This document shows positions 1 to 8,876 of a DNA stretch of 64,000 nt, piece after piece. Both the position numbers and the translations under genes were made by a program. Source of the stretch: Oceanirhabdus seepicola. GTDB taxonomy: Bacteria; Bacillota; Clostridia; Clostridiales; Clostridiaceae. Location of the stretch: positions 1 to 64,000 of the forward strand of contig NZ_JAGSOJ010000007.1 in the NCBI RefSeq assembly GCF_023684385.1, written 5' to 3'. The notes beneath the pieces are model-generated. The model did not search any database. It saw only the letters and a program-made list of their open reading frames with translations, and was not told where the DNA came from. Numbering within the stretch: position 1 is the first letter of the stretch; each line of letters starts with the position of its first letter.

Positions 1-590
1 CATTAAATGAAACTCAAAGCATACTTCAAAGAATGAGAGAATTATCAGTACAAGCATCAAACGATACTAACGTTACAGCTGATAGAACTGCTATAAAATC
101 AGAGATTGACTCATTATCATCAGAAATCGATAGAATTTCTAGTACTACTCAATTCAATGAAAAGAATTTATTAAATGGAGATTTAGAAACGGATGGAGCT
201 AACTTACAAATAGGAGCTAATTCTGACAGCGCTTTAACTCTAGAAATCAATATAGATAATATGGGTTCTGCATCTTTAGGGGTAGATAGTTTAGCAGTGA
301 CTAATAACACAAGTGCCAAAGCGGCTATCACTTCTGTAAATACTGCTATAAAAAGTGTTTCAACTCAAAGATCGAAACTAGGTGCATATCAAAATAGATT
401 AGAACATACTATATCTAACCTTGATAATGCTTCAGAAAACTTACAGGCTGCTGAATCAAGAGTAAGAGACGTAGACATGGCAAAAGAGATGATGAACTTT
501 AGCAAAAACAATATATTACAACAAGCAGCGCAATCAATGTTAGCCCAAGCTAATCAATCTCCACAAGGTGTGCTACAATTGTTAAGATAA
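1..590 (+). CDS. Flagellin, C-terminal part (5' end outside window)
   Basis: The reading frame is open from the first bases of the window (first complete codon at 3), so the true start lies upstream. The 195 visible residues begin inside the conserved N-terminal D1 helix (LNETQSILQRMRELSVQASN) and run through a short variable centre to a classical flagellin C-terminal D0 helix ending SMLAQANQSPQGVLQLLR. Flagellin is exported by the flagellar type III apparatus and polymerises into the filament. The central variable region is short, so the filament probably lacks a large D2/D3 outer domain. A strong terminator follows 47 bases after the stop, so this gene ends its own transcript. The protein is likely glycosylated, given the adjoining glycosyltransferases. 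Family assignment is very secure; which flagellin paralogue it is cannot be said. Confidence 0.96.
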   Translation, partial: LNETQSILQRMRELSVQASNDTNVTADRTAIKSEIDSLSSEIDRISSTTQFNEKNLLNGDLETDGANLQIGANSDSALTLEINIDNMGSASLGVDSLAVTNNTSAKAAITSVNTAIKSVSTQRSKLGAYQNRLEHTISNLDNASENLQAAESRVRDVDMAKEMMNFSKNNILQQAAQSMLAQANQSPQGVLQLLR

Positions 591-636
591 TTTTAATAGT
601 TGATTTTTAATATGTTTTTAAATTACATTTTTCTAT

Positions 637-672
637 AAAGAACTAGAGGGTTTTCTCTGGTTCTTTATTTTT
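637..672 (+). terminator. Rho-independent terminator after flagellin
   Basis: A 12-bp stem (637-648 with 655-666, one G.T pair) around a 6-base loop is followed by a T-rich tail. It lies directly downstream of the flagellin stop and before the next promoter. Confidence 0.85.
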
Positions 673-687
673 ATACACAATCTTTTA

Positions 688-714
688 TAAAGTTATTACA
701 AAAAAATACGATAA
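688..714 (+). promoter_or_regulatory. Sigma-28 (FliA/SigD) type promoter
   Basis: TAAA at 688-691 is followed by a 15-base spacer and TACGATAA at 707-714. This is close to the sigma-28 consensus TAAA-N15-(GC)CGATAA. It lies about 40 bases upstream of the TPR glycosyltransferase, suggesting this enzyme is made together with late flagellar genes. fliA itself is in this window at 45049. Confidence 0.65.
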
Positions 715-754
715 GTAAATGAGTGAAGATTACTGAATGAAAGGAATACATATA

Positions 755-2872
755 ATGAAGCTTAGCATTGCTATGATAGTTAGAAATGAAGAAAAATATA
801 TTGAGAACACATTAAAACCATTGAGGCAATTAGAAAATTATATTGATACGGAAATAATAATTGTAGATACTGGTTCTACAGATAAGACAGTGGAAATTGC
901 TAAGAAGTATACAGATAAAATATATTTTCACCAGTGGAATGATAATTTTGGGGATATGAGAAATAAATCAATTAACTATTGTACAGGAGATTGGATAATG
1001 GTAGTTGATGCTGATGAAGTACTTTATGATGTTGAAGAATTAGGTGATTTACTTAAAAGTAAGAGGTTTATTCAACATAACAGCGCTCTTATTAAAATAA
1101 TTAATTTTAATAAAAGTATAGAGAATTCTATAAAAAATGGATATATATCCCCATTGCTAAGACTATTCAAAAAAGATACTGTAAAATATGAAGGTGTTGT
1201 TCATGAACAACCGCAAATCAAACATCCAATAATTGATACAAATATACGTTTTGTTCATTATGGATATAACAGTAGCGATTATGAACTTATGGAATATAAA
1301 TTTCAAAGAAATATAAAGCTTTTATTAGAAGAATTAAAAACGGAGCCAGATAATATATATATAAATTTTCAAATTGCAGTAAGTTACGATATGCATAATG
1401 ATTTAAATGAGGCTCTAAAATATATAGAAATATCTTATAATAAAGCAAAAGGTCAATTGGATAATTTTATATATGTTCTAGATAAATATTGTTTTATTTT
1501 ATATAAACTTAAAGAGTATTCTTCATTAATACCTAAAATTAAACAAGGAATAAAATATCGTAAAGATTTTCTCGATTTTTATTTTTACTTAGGAGAAGCT
1601 TATTATAATTTAGGTAAAAAGGATGATGCTATAAAAGCTTATAAAAAATATTTATATTATTTTAATAAGTTAAAAGAAAACTTATTAACACCTTGTACTA
1701 CGTTATCGATACTTACAAGAGGTCATAAAGATAATGTACTGTATAATTTAGCATTATGTTATTATAAAAATAAGTGTTATCAAAATGCATTAGCTACTAT
1801 AATGAAAGTTGAGAATAAAGATTTGTTAAAAGATAAAACGTTCTTTATACTTAAAATTATAGTTGAAGGAAAACTTTGGAATGAGATTGGTAAAATAGAT
1901 GATTTTGTGGATAAATTAAATTATGAAACAATTTTAACATATATTCATAAAGAAGTTTCATTAAAAGATTTAGAAATTCTTAGTAAAATGGATTTAAATA
2001 AAGAATTAAGAGAAATCATATTTTTAGTTTATTCATTTAGAAAAAATGGAAAATTAGAGCCAGATTCTATAATCATAATAAAAGATAGAATATTACAAAG
2101 TAAAATTCCATACTTTACTTATGTTTATTATTTATTAAAGCATGATATAATAGAGGAAAGTAGATTTTTTGTATCTTATGGGAAAAGTAAATTTGAAAAC
2201 ATTCTACTTAGCTTATGTAGAGAATATTTTGATTTTAATGGAATTCTATTGGAAGCTTTAAAGAAAATAAAACCTGACAATTTCACTAATGTCATAATAA
2301 GAATAATTATGCAAAAAACCTTACTTTTAAGTGGGAAATTGCCTTTAGATAAGAGAAAAGAGCTATTCTTGACTTATATTGCGGAAAGTTACTATTCTAT
2401 ATTAAAAACTTATAATAAGCATGTAATAGAAGATAATGATTGGATGCTCTCATCTGAGGAGAGATTTATTGTCAAATTGAAGGGGACATTACAAAAGAAA
2501 TATGAAAATTCAATAGAGTATATTAAGTCTATTAAAGAAATTTTGCAAATAGAAAAATCCTATGTGAATTATATAAAGCTTTTAATTGAAGAGCAGAAAC
2601 AATACACCGCAAATGATGAAATTAGAGCTTTTATTCCTGAACTTGTTAATAGTATACAAGGGCTTATAAATAGTGAAAAATATCAAGAAGCGTATAATAC
2701 TATTAACGAAGGTTTAGATCTAGTTAAGTTTGATTTTGATTTAATGGTAATAAAATATTCGCTTTTATTAAAGTTTAATTATGAAGAAGAATCGATGTGT
2801 TGTTTACAAGATATTATATTATATGGACAAGAAAAAAAAGTAAAAAAATTTGTAAAAGAATTTTTGAATTAA
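755..2872 (+). CDS. Family 2 glycosyltransferase with long TPR-containing tail
   Basis: 705 residues. The N-terminal ~230 residues are a GT-A fold family 2 glycosyltransferase: it starts MKLSIAMIVRNEEKYIENTL, then has VDTGSTDKT and the metal-binding VVDADEV. The remaining ~470 residues are helical, with TPR-like stretches (for example YFYLGEAYYNLGKKDDAIKA). This architecture, related to SunS-type glycosyltransferases, is common beside clostridial flagellins; transfer of a first sugar to flagellin Ser/Thr is inferred. Start 755 is chosen because AAAGGA lies 10 bases upstream, whereas an in-frame ATG at 737 has no ribosome site. A sigma-28 promoter lies upstream. A shorter relative is at 13035. 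The sugar donor cannot be told from sequence. Confidence 0.85.
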   Translation: MKLSIAMIVRNEEKYIENTLKPLRQLENYIDTEIIIVDTGSTDKTVEIAKKYTDKIYFHQWNDNFGDMRNKSINYCTGDWIMVVDADEVLYDVEELGDLLKSKRFIQHNSALIKIINFNKSIENSIKNGYISPLLRLFKKDTVKYEGVVHEQPQIKHPIIDTNIRFVHYGYNSSDYELMEYKFQRNIKLLLEELKTEPDNIYINFQIAVSYDMHNDLNEALKYIEISYNKAKGQLDNFIYVLDKYCFILYKLKEYSSLIPKIKQGIKYRKDFLDFYFYLGEAYYNLGKKDDAIKAYKKYLYYFNKLKENLLTPCTTLSILTRGHKDNVLYNLALCYYKNKCYQNALATIMKVENKDLLKDKTFFILKIIVEGKLWNEIGKIDDFVDKLNYETILTYIHKEVSLKDLEILSKMDLNKELREIIFLVYSFRKNGKLEPDSIIIIKDRILQSKIPYFTYVYYLLKHDIIEESRFFVSYGKSKFENILLSLCREYFDFNGILLEALKKIKPDNFTNVIIRIIMQKTLLLSGKLPLDKRKELFLTYIAESYYSILKTYNKHVIEDNDWMLSSEERFIVKLKGTLQKKYENSIEYIKSIKEILQIEKSYVNYIKLLIEEQKQYTANDEIRAFIPELVNSIQGLINSEKYQEAYNTINEGLDLVKFDFDLMVIKYSLLLKFNYEEESMCCLQDIILYGQEKKVKKFVKEFLN

Positions 2873-2912
2873 TATTATAAAAATTTACTACCGAAGAGGG
2901 GAGAGTATTTAG

Positions 2913-3689
2913 ATGAAAGTTGTAATACTTGCTGGAGGTTATGGAACTAGAATATCTGAAGAATCTCATTTAAAACCCAAACCTATGATTGAGATTGGTG
3001 GGAATCCGATATTATGGCATATAATGAAATATTACACTTATTATGGTTTTAATGATTTTATTATTTGCTGTGGATATAAAGGGTATGTTATAAAAGAATA
3101 TTTTGCAGATTATTATTTGCATAGGTCAGATGTTACATTTGACTTTACACAAAATAATAAAATGACTATTCACTCAAATGTTGCAGAACCTTGGAAAGTA
3201 ACTTTAGTTGATACGGGGCTAGATACTATGACGGGGGGAAGGTTAAAAAGAGTTCAAAAATATGTTGGAAATGAAACTTTTATGTTAACTTATGGCGATG
3301 GAGTATGTGATGTAAATATTATTGATTTATTAAATTTCCATAAAGAAAGTGGTAAAATTGGAACTTTGACTGCAATACAGCCAGGTGGAAGGTTTGGAGT
3401 ATTAGATATTGGAGAAGATAATTCAACAATCACATCATTTGTTGAGAAAGCTAAAGAAGATGGTGGTTGGATTAATGGTGGATTTATGGTTTTAGAACCG
3501 AGCATATTTGATTATATAGAAGGAGATTCGACAATATTTGAGAAAGAACCATTGGAAAGTTTGACAAGAATTAACAAATTAAATGCTTATAAGCATCATG
3601 GATTTTGGCAATGTATGGATACTCAAAGAGATAAGAGACTTTTAGAGCAATTATGGGTTGAGGATAAAGCTCCGTGGAAAAAGTGGTAA
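2913..3689 (+). CDS. rfbF: Glucose-1-phosphate cytidylyltransferase-like enzyme
   Basis: 258 residues, the usual length for RfbF. The N-terminus MKVVILAGGYGTRISEES and the following KPKPMIEIGGNPILWHIM form the nucleotide-binding signature of sugar-1-phosphate nucleotidyltransferases. YGDGVCD carries the metal-binding aspartate, and the C-terminal GFWQCMDTQRDKRLLEQLW is typical of RfbF. The expected reaction is CTP + glucose-1-phosphate to CDP-glucose. The usual partner, CDP-glucose 4,6-dehydratase (RfbG), is absent from the window, so the product may be used directly, the dehydratase may lie elsewhere, or the substrate may differ. It has a good ribosome site (GAGGGGAG) and is probably cotranscribed with the glycosyltransferase before it. 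Family is secure, substrate less so. Confidence 0.88.
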   Translation: MKVVILAGGYGTRISEESHLKPKPMIEIGGNPILWHIMKYYTYYGFNDFIICCGYKGYVIKEYFADYYLHRSDVTFDFTQNNKMTIHSNVAEPWKVTLVDTGLDTMTGGRLKRVQKYVGNETFMLTYGDGVCDVNIIDLLNFHKESGKIGTLTAIQPGGRFGVLDIGEDNSTITSFVEKAKEDGGWINGGFMVLEPSIFDYIEGDSTIFEKEPLESLTRINKLNAYKHHGFWQCMDTQRDKRLLEQLWVEDKAPWKKW

Positions 3690-3720
3690 CTATATAGAAA
3701 ATGGCTTAGGAGGGGATATA

Positions 3721-4680
3721 GTGTTTAAAATAAGTGTAATTATGCTTACTCACAATCGTCAAGATTATGTAGCCCAAGCTATAGAATCAATTAAGAATCA
3801 AACTTTTGAAAATTACGAATTTATTATTATTAACAATGGATCTACTGATGGAAGTGGAAGAGTGGCTGAAAAATTAACGAAGGATGACTCTAGAATTAAG
3901 GTAATAAATTTGTCTGCTAATTGTGGTATTGGTGCTGGTAGAAATAAAGGATTAGATTTAGCAAAAGGTGAATACATAACTTTTATAGATGATGACGATA
4001 TAGCAGAGCCTGATATGTTAGAATTTTTATATGATCTTGCAATAGATAATGCTGCAGATATATCTATATGCGGTTCGATAAAAGAAGCGAATGGGGAGAT
4101 ATTGCCCAATTATGTATTTGATGATTACTTGATTATGAATTCAGCTGAGGCAGTAGTAGAAATGCTAAAACGTAAGAAGTATAATGTTGGTATGCCTACG
4201 AAATTATTTAAAAGGAATTTATTTGATAAAATTAGGTTCTTAGAAACAGGAAATTATGAGGACATAACAGTGGGATATAAGTATCTAGCAAATGCAAACA
4301 AAATAGTTGCACATGGATTACCAAAATACTGTATTCGTAGACATGAAACTAATAATTCGGCATTTACAACAAATGATAAACTACTAAATCATAAGCAACT
4401 AGAAGAGTATTTTTCTGCTTTTCGCGAACGAACGGAATATATTTCGGACTTATTTCCAGAAATAGCGGATTATGCTCACTACAGTGAATGGTCCTATATG
4501 ATTTCAATGTGTAATAAAATAGTGACTAATAATTTAACTAACTGTCAAAAACAATTAAATTTTATAAAAAGAGAGTTAACTAAAAATTATTGGGAGTTTT
4601 ACAACAGTAACTATATACAAGAATTTGAAAGAGAGTTCATGAGAAAATATATACATGATGATATGAAAAGAGTAATCTAG
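3721..4680 (+). CDS. Family 2 glycosyltransferase
   Basis: 319 residues from a GTG start at 3721, preceded by a strong AGGAGG at 3710-3715. An in-frame ATG at 3658 would overlap rfbF and adds no conserved sequence. The GT-A features are clear: KISVIMLTHNRQDYVAQAIE at the N-terminus, NNGSTDGSG, GIGAGRNKGLDLAKGEY and the metal-binding FIDDDDIAEPD. The C-terminal third is helical with no membrane segment, so this is a cytoplasmic transferase. It lies between rfbF and the radical SAM gene in the flagellin-modification island, so it probably extends the flagellin glycan; acceptor and donor are unknown. Confidence 0.88.
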   Translation: MFKISVIMLTHNRQDYVAQAIESIKNQTFENYEFIIINNGSTDGSGRVAEKLTKDDSRIKVINLSANCGIGAGRNKGLDLAKGEYITFIDDDDIAEPDMLEFLYDLAIDNAADISICGSIKEANGEILPNYVFDDYLIMNSAEAVVEMLKRKKYNVGMPTKLFKRNLFDKIRFLETGNYEDITVGYKYLANANKIVAHGLPKYCIRRHETNNSAFTTNDKLLNHKQLEEYFSAFRERTEYISDLFPEIADYAHYSEWSYMISMCNKIVTNNLTNCQKQLNFIKRELTKNYWEFYNSNYIQEFEREFMRKYIHDDMKRVI

Positions 4681-4850
4681 GAATATTTTATTATAAGAAT
4701 ATTTGTAAGTATGTAAAGATTAAGAGTGGAAAATTTGTTAGATATGAAAATGTTATTTTATATGGTAATAATTATTTGAGGAATTGATCTTAGTATATAG
4801 AAAAATTTTTACGCTATTTTAATTACACAAAATGGAGAAGAGGAATTGAA

Positions 4851-5894
4851 ATGAATGAAATAACTAAACAACATTCGGTTTATCAAGAAAAACGAATTAT
4901 TTTAGGAAAAGAGGTACCATTAGAAAGTCCTTTATCAATTGTAATAGATACAAGTGAAGTTTGTAACTTAAAATGTACTTATTGCTTTAGAGCTCATAGC
5001 GAAAGTAGAGATTCATCTTATGTTTGGAAGAATAATGTTATGTCATGGGAAACGTTCCGATTGATTGTTGAGCAAATTAAAATGTTCAAACATAAACCTA
5101 AAAAAATTTCCCTTTCTGGACATGGTGAACCACTAATTAATAAAAAATTACCTGAAATGGTGGAATATATAAAGGAAAATTTACCAGAAAGTAGTGTTGA
5201 GATTCACACAAATGGAACATTGTTAACAGAGAAGTTTGCCATTGAATTAGCAGAATCTCAAATCGATAAAATAAATGTTTCATTGCAAGGTGTTACTGCT
5301 AAAAAATATAAAGATATTTGTGGTGTGGATATTGATTTTGATGCTTTTTTACATGGAATAAGAACATTATATACTCATAAATCAAAGACCAAAGTAAACA
5401 TACAAATCGTAGATATTGCAATAGAAGATGATGAGAAACAGAGGTTATTTGATTTATTTGAACCGATTTCTGACAATATTGTCATTAATCGTACAGTTCC
5501 TTTGTGGAAAAATGTAGATTATGAGTCAGTATTAAAAGAGACAGCAGATGATGTGAATAAGTATGGTAAAAGTGTTCAATACCAAAAAGCTTGTTCATTT
5601 GTTTTTTACACTCTAGTTATTACACCAGAAGGAGATGTTTATCCTTGTACTCAGCACACCATGGGTTTACTCCTAGGTAATATTCAGAATAAAAATCTAT
5701 ATGAGTGCTGGAACTCTAAAGAACGAACAGAATTTCTAAAACAGCATATAAAACATGGACGAGTTAGCATAGATGATTGTAAAGATTGTTATATAGCTCA
5801 AAACTCTATTATGACACAAGAAGATTCTTTAAATGATTATTTGGACGAAATAAGTACTAGAATGGATAGGGGTGAGTTTAATATTGACAAATAA
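4851..5894 (+). CDS. Radical SAM protein with SPASM-type C-terminal domain
   Basis: 347 residues. The radical SAM cluster motif CNLKCTYC supplies Cys38, Cys42 and Cys45, which bind the [4Fe-4S] cluster that cleaves S-adenosylmethionine. SLSGHGEP is the following glycine-rich SAM-contact strand. The C-terminal part has the SPASM/twitch pattern: a Cys before VITPEGDVYPCTQ, then LLLGNIQNKNLYECW and a late CKDC, which would hold auxiliary Fe-S clusters. The reaction is unknown; relatives oxidise alcohols, crosslink peptides or rearrange sugars. The gene overlaps the next one by 11 bases, so the two products are probably made together. The context of a carrier protein, adenylating ligase and methyltransferase suggests modification of a glycan or of a carrier-bound residue. 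Confidence 0.88.
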   Translation: MNEITKQHSVYQEKRIILGKEVPLESPLSIVIDTSEVCNLKCTYCFRAHSESRDSSYVWKNNVMSWETFRLIVEQIKMFKHKPKKISLSGHGEPLINKKLPEMVEYIKENLPESSVEIHTNGTLLTEKFAIELAESQIDKINVSLQGVTAKKYKDICGVDIDFDAFLHGIRTLYTHKSKTKVNIQIVDIAIEDDEKQRLFDLFEPISDNIVINRTVPLWKNVDYESVLKETADDVNKYGKSVQYQKACSFVFYTLVITPEGDVYPCTQHTMGLLLGNIQNKNLYECWNSKERTEFLKQHIKHGRVSIDDCKDCYIAQNSIMTQEDSLNDYLDEISTRMDRGEFNIDK

Positions 5895-7071
5895 AAGGAA
5901 TTTCGCTTGGCCGGTAACTATTATGCCATATGAAGATTATATTGCATTGAAAGAGTGTGTTGAGAAACATAGGGATCTGTTAATAAATAAAGAAATAATA
6001 ATATTTGGAGCAGGAATTCGAGGTTCGTTGTTTTGTAAGTTGATGGAAAAGTTCGGTTACAACCAGCTTCTTTTTTGTGATAATAACCCTGATAAGTGCG
6101 GAGGATATATAAATCAATATGAAATTCATTCACCTGAATTAATTGAAGAAAAAAGGGATAATGCCATAGTATTAATATCCGTTGAGAATGGATATTCAAT
6201 AGAGAAGCAATTAGAGAAAAGTGGATATATTAAAAATAAAACCTATTTTTTTGTTGAGTCTTTAATATATCCTAGCTATATTGAAGAGTTTTTCAGAATT
6301 GATCCTATAGAGATTTTATTTTTAGGAGACTGTGGATTATCGCAAATTTCAATAAATGACACTAATCATAATAACCTTGGTCATATGATAAAAAATTCTT
6401 TTGGAGAAAAAAGAGCTAAAGTATTAGCAATGCATGGAATGGGAATACGCTCGTACTACAATATTTTAAAAGGTCAGCTACATTTAGGGATAATTCCTAA
6501 AGTGGTGGGATTAATGGTTAACTTTGAAGTTTTTACTGGAAAGCATCATCTACTTCCGCGTACACAACATGTAAACTTATTTGGTAAAATTTTAGATGAT
6601 CTACAAAATCCAGAATTTGAATTAGTGGAGTACCATCAGCTTATAGAAGAGCGTTTTAATAATTTTAAGCTAGATGTTTCCTCAAACTATCAAGGAGATC
6701 ATTTGGAAAATAATCGACGTATGGTTTTGCGTATGAATTATATGTATAACATAAAGAAAAATACTGAAGATATGGAATACTTAATTAAAATTTTGGAATT
6801 GTGCAAGGACAAAGGAATTCGAGTGCTTCCATTTATTCCCCCTGTTAACTATGAATATGCATTTGAATGTATTGGAGAAAAGTTTAAAGTAGCATATGAT
6901 ACCAATTGTGAAAAGATGAAAGCGTGGGTTAGAGAACAAGGGGATGAATTACTAGATTTAAGTTATATTTTAGGCTCGGAGTATTTTGCTGATCCAAAAA
7001 CAATTGATGAGACTGCTAATGCCAAGGGAAGACAAATGATATTGGAAGAATTTTTGAAGGCATTGAAATAA
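5884..7071 (+). CDS. Two-domain protein: Rossmann-like N-terminus and SGNH/DltD-like C-terminus
   Basis: 395 residues from a TTG at 5884 with GGGGTGAG about 8 bases upstream (GTG at 5872 is an alternative). The N-terminal ~120 residues have a Rossmann-like pattern (EIIIFGAGIRGSLFCKLME, then LLFCDNNPDKCGG), also seen in the FkbM protein at 8877 and at the C-terminus of the protein at 10153. The C-terminal ~270 residues start with FLGDCGLSQIS, resembling SGNH/DltD block I (GDS) with the serine changed to cysteine. They end IDETANAKGRQMILEEFL, resembling the DltD block around DxxHLNxxG without the histidine. The neighbours, a DltA-like ligase and a carrier protein, make a DltD-like acyl-transfer role attractive but unproven. 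No membrane segment or signal peptide is seen, unlike true DltD. Confidence 0.6.
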   Translation: MTNKRNFAWPVTIMPYEDYIALKECVEKHRDLLINKEIIIFGAGIRGSLFCKLMEKFGYNQLLFCDNNPDKCGGYINQYEIHSPELIEEKRDNAIVLISVENGYSIEKQLEKSGYIKNKTYFFVESLIYPSYIEEFFRIDPIEILFLGDCGLSQISINDTNHNNLGHMIKNSFGEKRAKVLAMHGMGIRSYYNILKGQLHLGIIPKVVGLMVNFEVFTGKHHLLPRTQHVNLFGKILDDLQNPEFELVEYHQLIEERFNNFKLDVSSNYQGDHLENNRRMVLRMNYMYNIKKNTEDMEYLIKILELCKDKGIRVLPFIPPVNYEYAFECIGEKFKVAYDTNCEKMKAWVREQGDELLDLSYILGSEYFADPKTIDETANAKGRQMILEEFLKALK

Positions 7072-7101
7072 ACTGGATATATAGTTTAGGAGATGGAATT
7101 T

Positions 7102-8622
7102 ATGATACATAATGTAATAAAATATCTAGAAGATTCTGCAAAACGCAGACCTAATAATATAGCTATTTGCAACGAGAATATGAAGTTAACATTTCAAGAA
7201 CTTGAAATTGAAGCAAAAAAGATAGCTACTAAAATCATTGAAATAAATAGAGGAATAACTAATAAACCAATTGCTGTTTTTACTGATAAGACACCAGCAA
7301 GTATTGTAGCGTTTATGGGAATAGTACTTAGTGGAAACTACTATGTTCCAATTGATGCATCTATGCCTATGGAAAGAATACTAAAAATAGTAGATGTTCT
7401 TGAACCTTCTATGTTGATTAGTACTTCTAGGTATACTAAATTGTTGGATGCATTTCAAGATATACCTCAATTGATAAGTGATTCGGAATTTGCATCTCAA
7501 ATTGATGAATATAAAATTCAAACGATAGTAAAGAGGAGTATTGATACAAACCCATTATATGTATTATTCACTTCTGGCTCTACAGGAGAACCAAAAGGGG
7601 TTGTTGTAAGTCATCGTGCAGTAATTGATTATATTGAATGGCTTTCTGAAATTTTTGATTTTGATGAAAACACTATATTTGGTAATCAAGCGCCGTTTTA
7701 TTTCGATAATTCAATTTTAGATATTTATTTGACGCTTAAGCATGGATGTACATTAGTGCTCATTCCTGAAAGATATTTTGCTTTCCAACGAGAATTGATT
7801 AGTTTTATGTATAATTATAAAGTAAATACAATTTTTTGGGTTCCTTCAGCATTAAATGCTTTATCAAGATATAAATTAGAACAGAATCAGCTCTTACCAG
7901 AGCTAGATAAGGTTATGTTTTGCGGAGAAGTTATGCCGGTTAAAATACTAAATTCTGTTAAAAGACTTTTTCCAAATGCTCTATATGTGAATATGTATGG
8001 ACCAACAGAAATAACTGATGTCTGCAGTTACTATATTGTAAATCGTGATTTTCATGAAGAGGAATCCTTACCTATTGGTATGCCTTGTAATAACACAGAA
8101 ATTTTGGTGTTAAATGAACATAATCAATTAGTTGAAGAAAACGAAGTTGGAGAGTTATGTGTTAGGGGAAGCTCTTTAGCACACGGTTATTATGGCAACT
8201 GGGAAAAGACTGAGAAAGTTTTTGTGCAGAATCCGCTTAATGATAAATATCCTGAAAGAATATATAAAACAGGAGACTTGGTAAAATATAATTCATTAGG
8301 AGAAATAATTTATATCGGTCGAAAGGACTTTCAAATTAAGCATTTAGGACATCGAATTGAGTTAGGAGAAATAGAAGGAGCTTCTATCTCTGTTAAAGGT
8401 GTGAAAGAGTGTTGCTGTGTCTATAGTCATATTGATAAGCAAATTCGTTTAATCTGTTCCATAGAAGAGCAGCTATCAGAACAGGAAATATATAAGAGCT
8501 TAATGAAAAAGATTCCTAAGTATATGTTGCCTGGAAAAATACGAATTGTAGATCAAATCCCTAAGACGGCTAATGGGAAAATTGATAGAAAGAGAATTAA
8601 TCAAGAGTTTGAACAGATTTAG
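7102..8622 (+). CDS. DltA-like / NRPS A-domain-type adenylating ligase
   Basis: 506 residues, the length of DltA and of stand-alone NRPS adenylation domains. Core motifs are all present: LFTSGSTGEPKGVVVSH (P-loop, A3), NMYGPTEITD (A5), YKTGDL (A7), IYIGRKDFQIKHLGHRIE (A8) and the catalytic lysine in PKTANGKIDRK (A10). YFDNSILDIY has the Asp of the FDxS motif that in amino-acid-activating members contacts the alpha-amino group, so an amino acid substrate is likely. The enzyme should adenylate it with ATP and load it on the carrier protein encoded 13 bases downstream. The start at 7102 is set by TAGGAGA 8 bases upstream. No DltB/MBOAT is nearby, so teichoic-acid D-alanylation is not the likely role; flagellar glycan decoration fits better. 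Confidence 0.85.
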   Translation: MIHNVIKYLEDSAKRRPNNIAICNENMKLTFQELEIEAKKIATKIIEINRGITNKPIAVFTDKTPASIVAFMGIVLSGNYYVPIDASMPMERILKIVDVLEPSMLISTSRYTKLLDAFQDIPQLISDSEFASQIDEYKIQTIVKRSIDTNPLYVLFTSGSTGEPKGVVVSHRAVIDYIEWLSEIFDFDENTIFGNQAPFYFDNSILDIYLTLKHGCTLVLIPERYFAFQRELISFMYNYKVNTIFWVPSALNALSRYKLEQNQLLPELDKVMFCGEVMPVKILNSVKRLFPNALYVNMYGPTEITDVCSYYIVNRDFHEEESLPIGMPCNNTEILVLNEHNQLVEENEVGELCVRGSSLAHGYYGNWEKTEKVFVQNPLNDKYPERIYKTGDLVKYNSLGEIIYIGRKDFQIKHLGHRIELGEIEGASISVKGVKECCCVYSHIDKQIRLICSIEEQLSEQEIYKSLMKKIPKYMLPGKIRIVDQIPKTANGKIDRKRINQEFEQI

Positions 8623-8635
8623 GAGGTGACTGAAG

Positions 8636-8872
8636 ATGACGGAGATAATGAAGGTAATTAAAGGCTTTATTGAGGAAATAAATGAATATATAGATATTGA
8701 GATAGATACCCAGCTAATAGATGAGGGGATTCTTGATTCGCTTGGTATTATGGTGCTTATTAATGAGATAGAGGACTACTATGGAATAGAAATTTTATCT
8801 AAAGATATCCAAAGTGAGAACTTCAAGAATTTAGTTACTATTGAGAGTTTAGTGAAACGATATAAGGGGTGA
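8636..8872 (+). CDS. Acyl/peptidyl carrier protein (DltC-like size)
   Basis: 78 residues, acidic, with the four-helix carrier pattern. LIDEGILDSLGIMVLINEIE contains the DSL motif, and Ser35 should receive the 4'-phosphopantetheine arm. Aminoacyl or acyl groups would be carried as thioesters. A full AGGAGGTGA lies just ahead. The gene sits directly between the adenylating ligase and the FkbM methyltransferase, with 13 and 4 bases of spacing, so the ligase is its probable loading enzyme. DltC proteins have the same length, but the remaining dlt genes are absent. A phosphopantetheinyl transferase is not in the window. Confidence 0.85.
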   Translation: MTEIMKVIKGFIEEINEYIDIEIDTQLIDEGILDSLGIMVLINEIEDYYGIEILSKDIQSENFKNLVTIESLVKRYKG

Positions 8873-8876
8873 TGGT

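Noticed and set aside
3658..3720. Longer N-terminus for the glycosyltransferase at 3721
   Set aside because: It overlaps rfbF, has no ribosome site and adds no conserved sequence; GTG 3721 has AGGAGG at the right distance.
7102..8872. Teichoic acid D-alanylation (dlt) operon
   Set aside because: DltA- and DltC-like genes are present, but there is no DltB/MBOAT and no membrane-anchored DltD. The surrounding genes are glycosyl-, methyl- and pyruvyltransferases next to flagellins.
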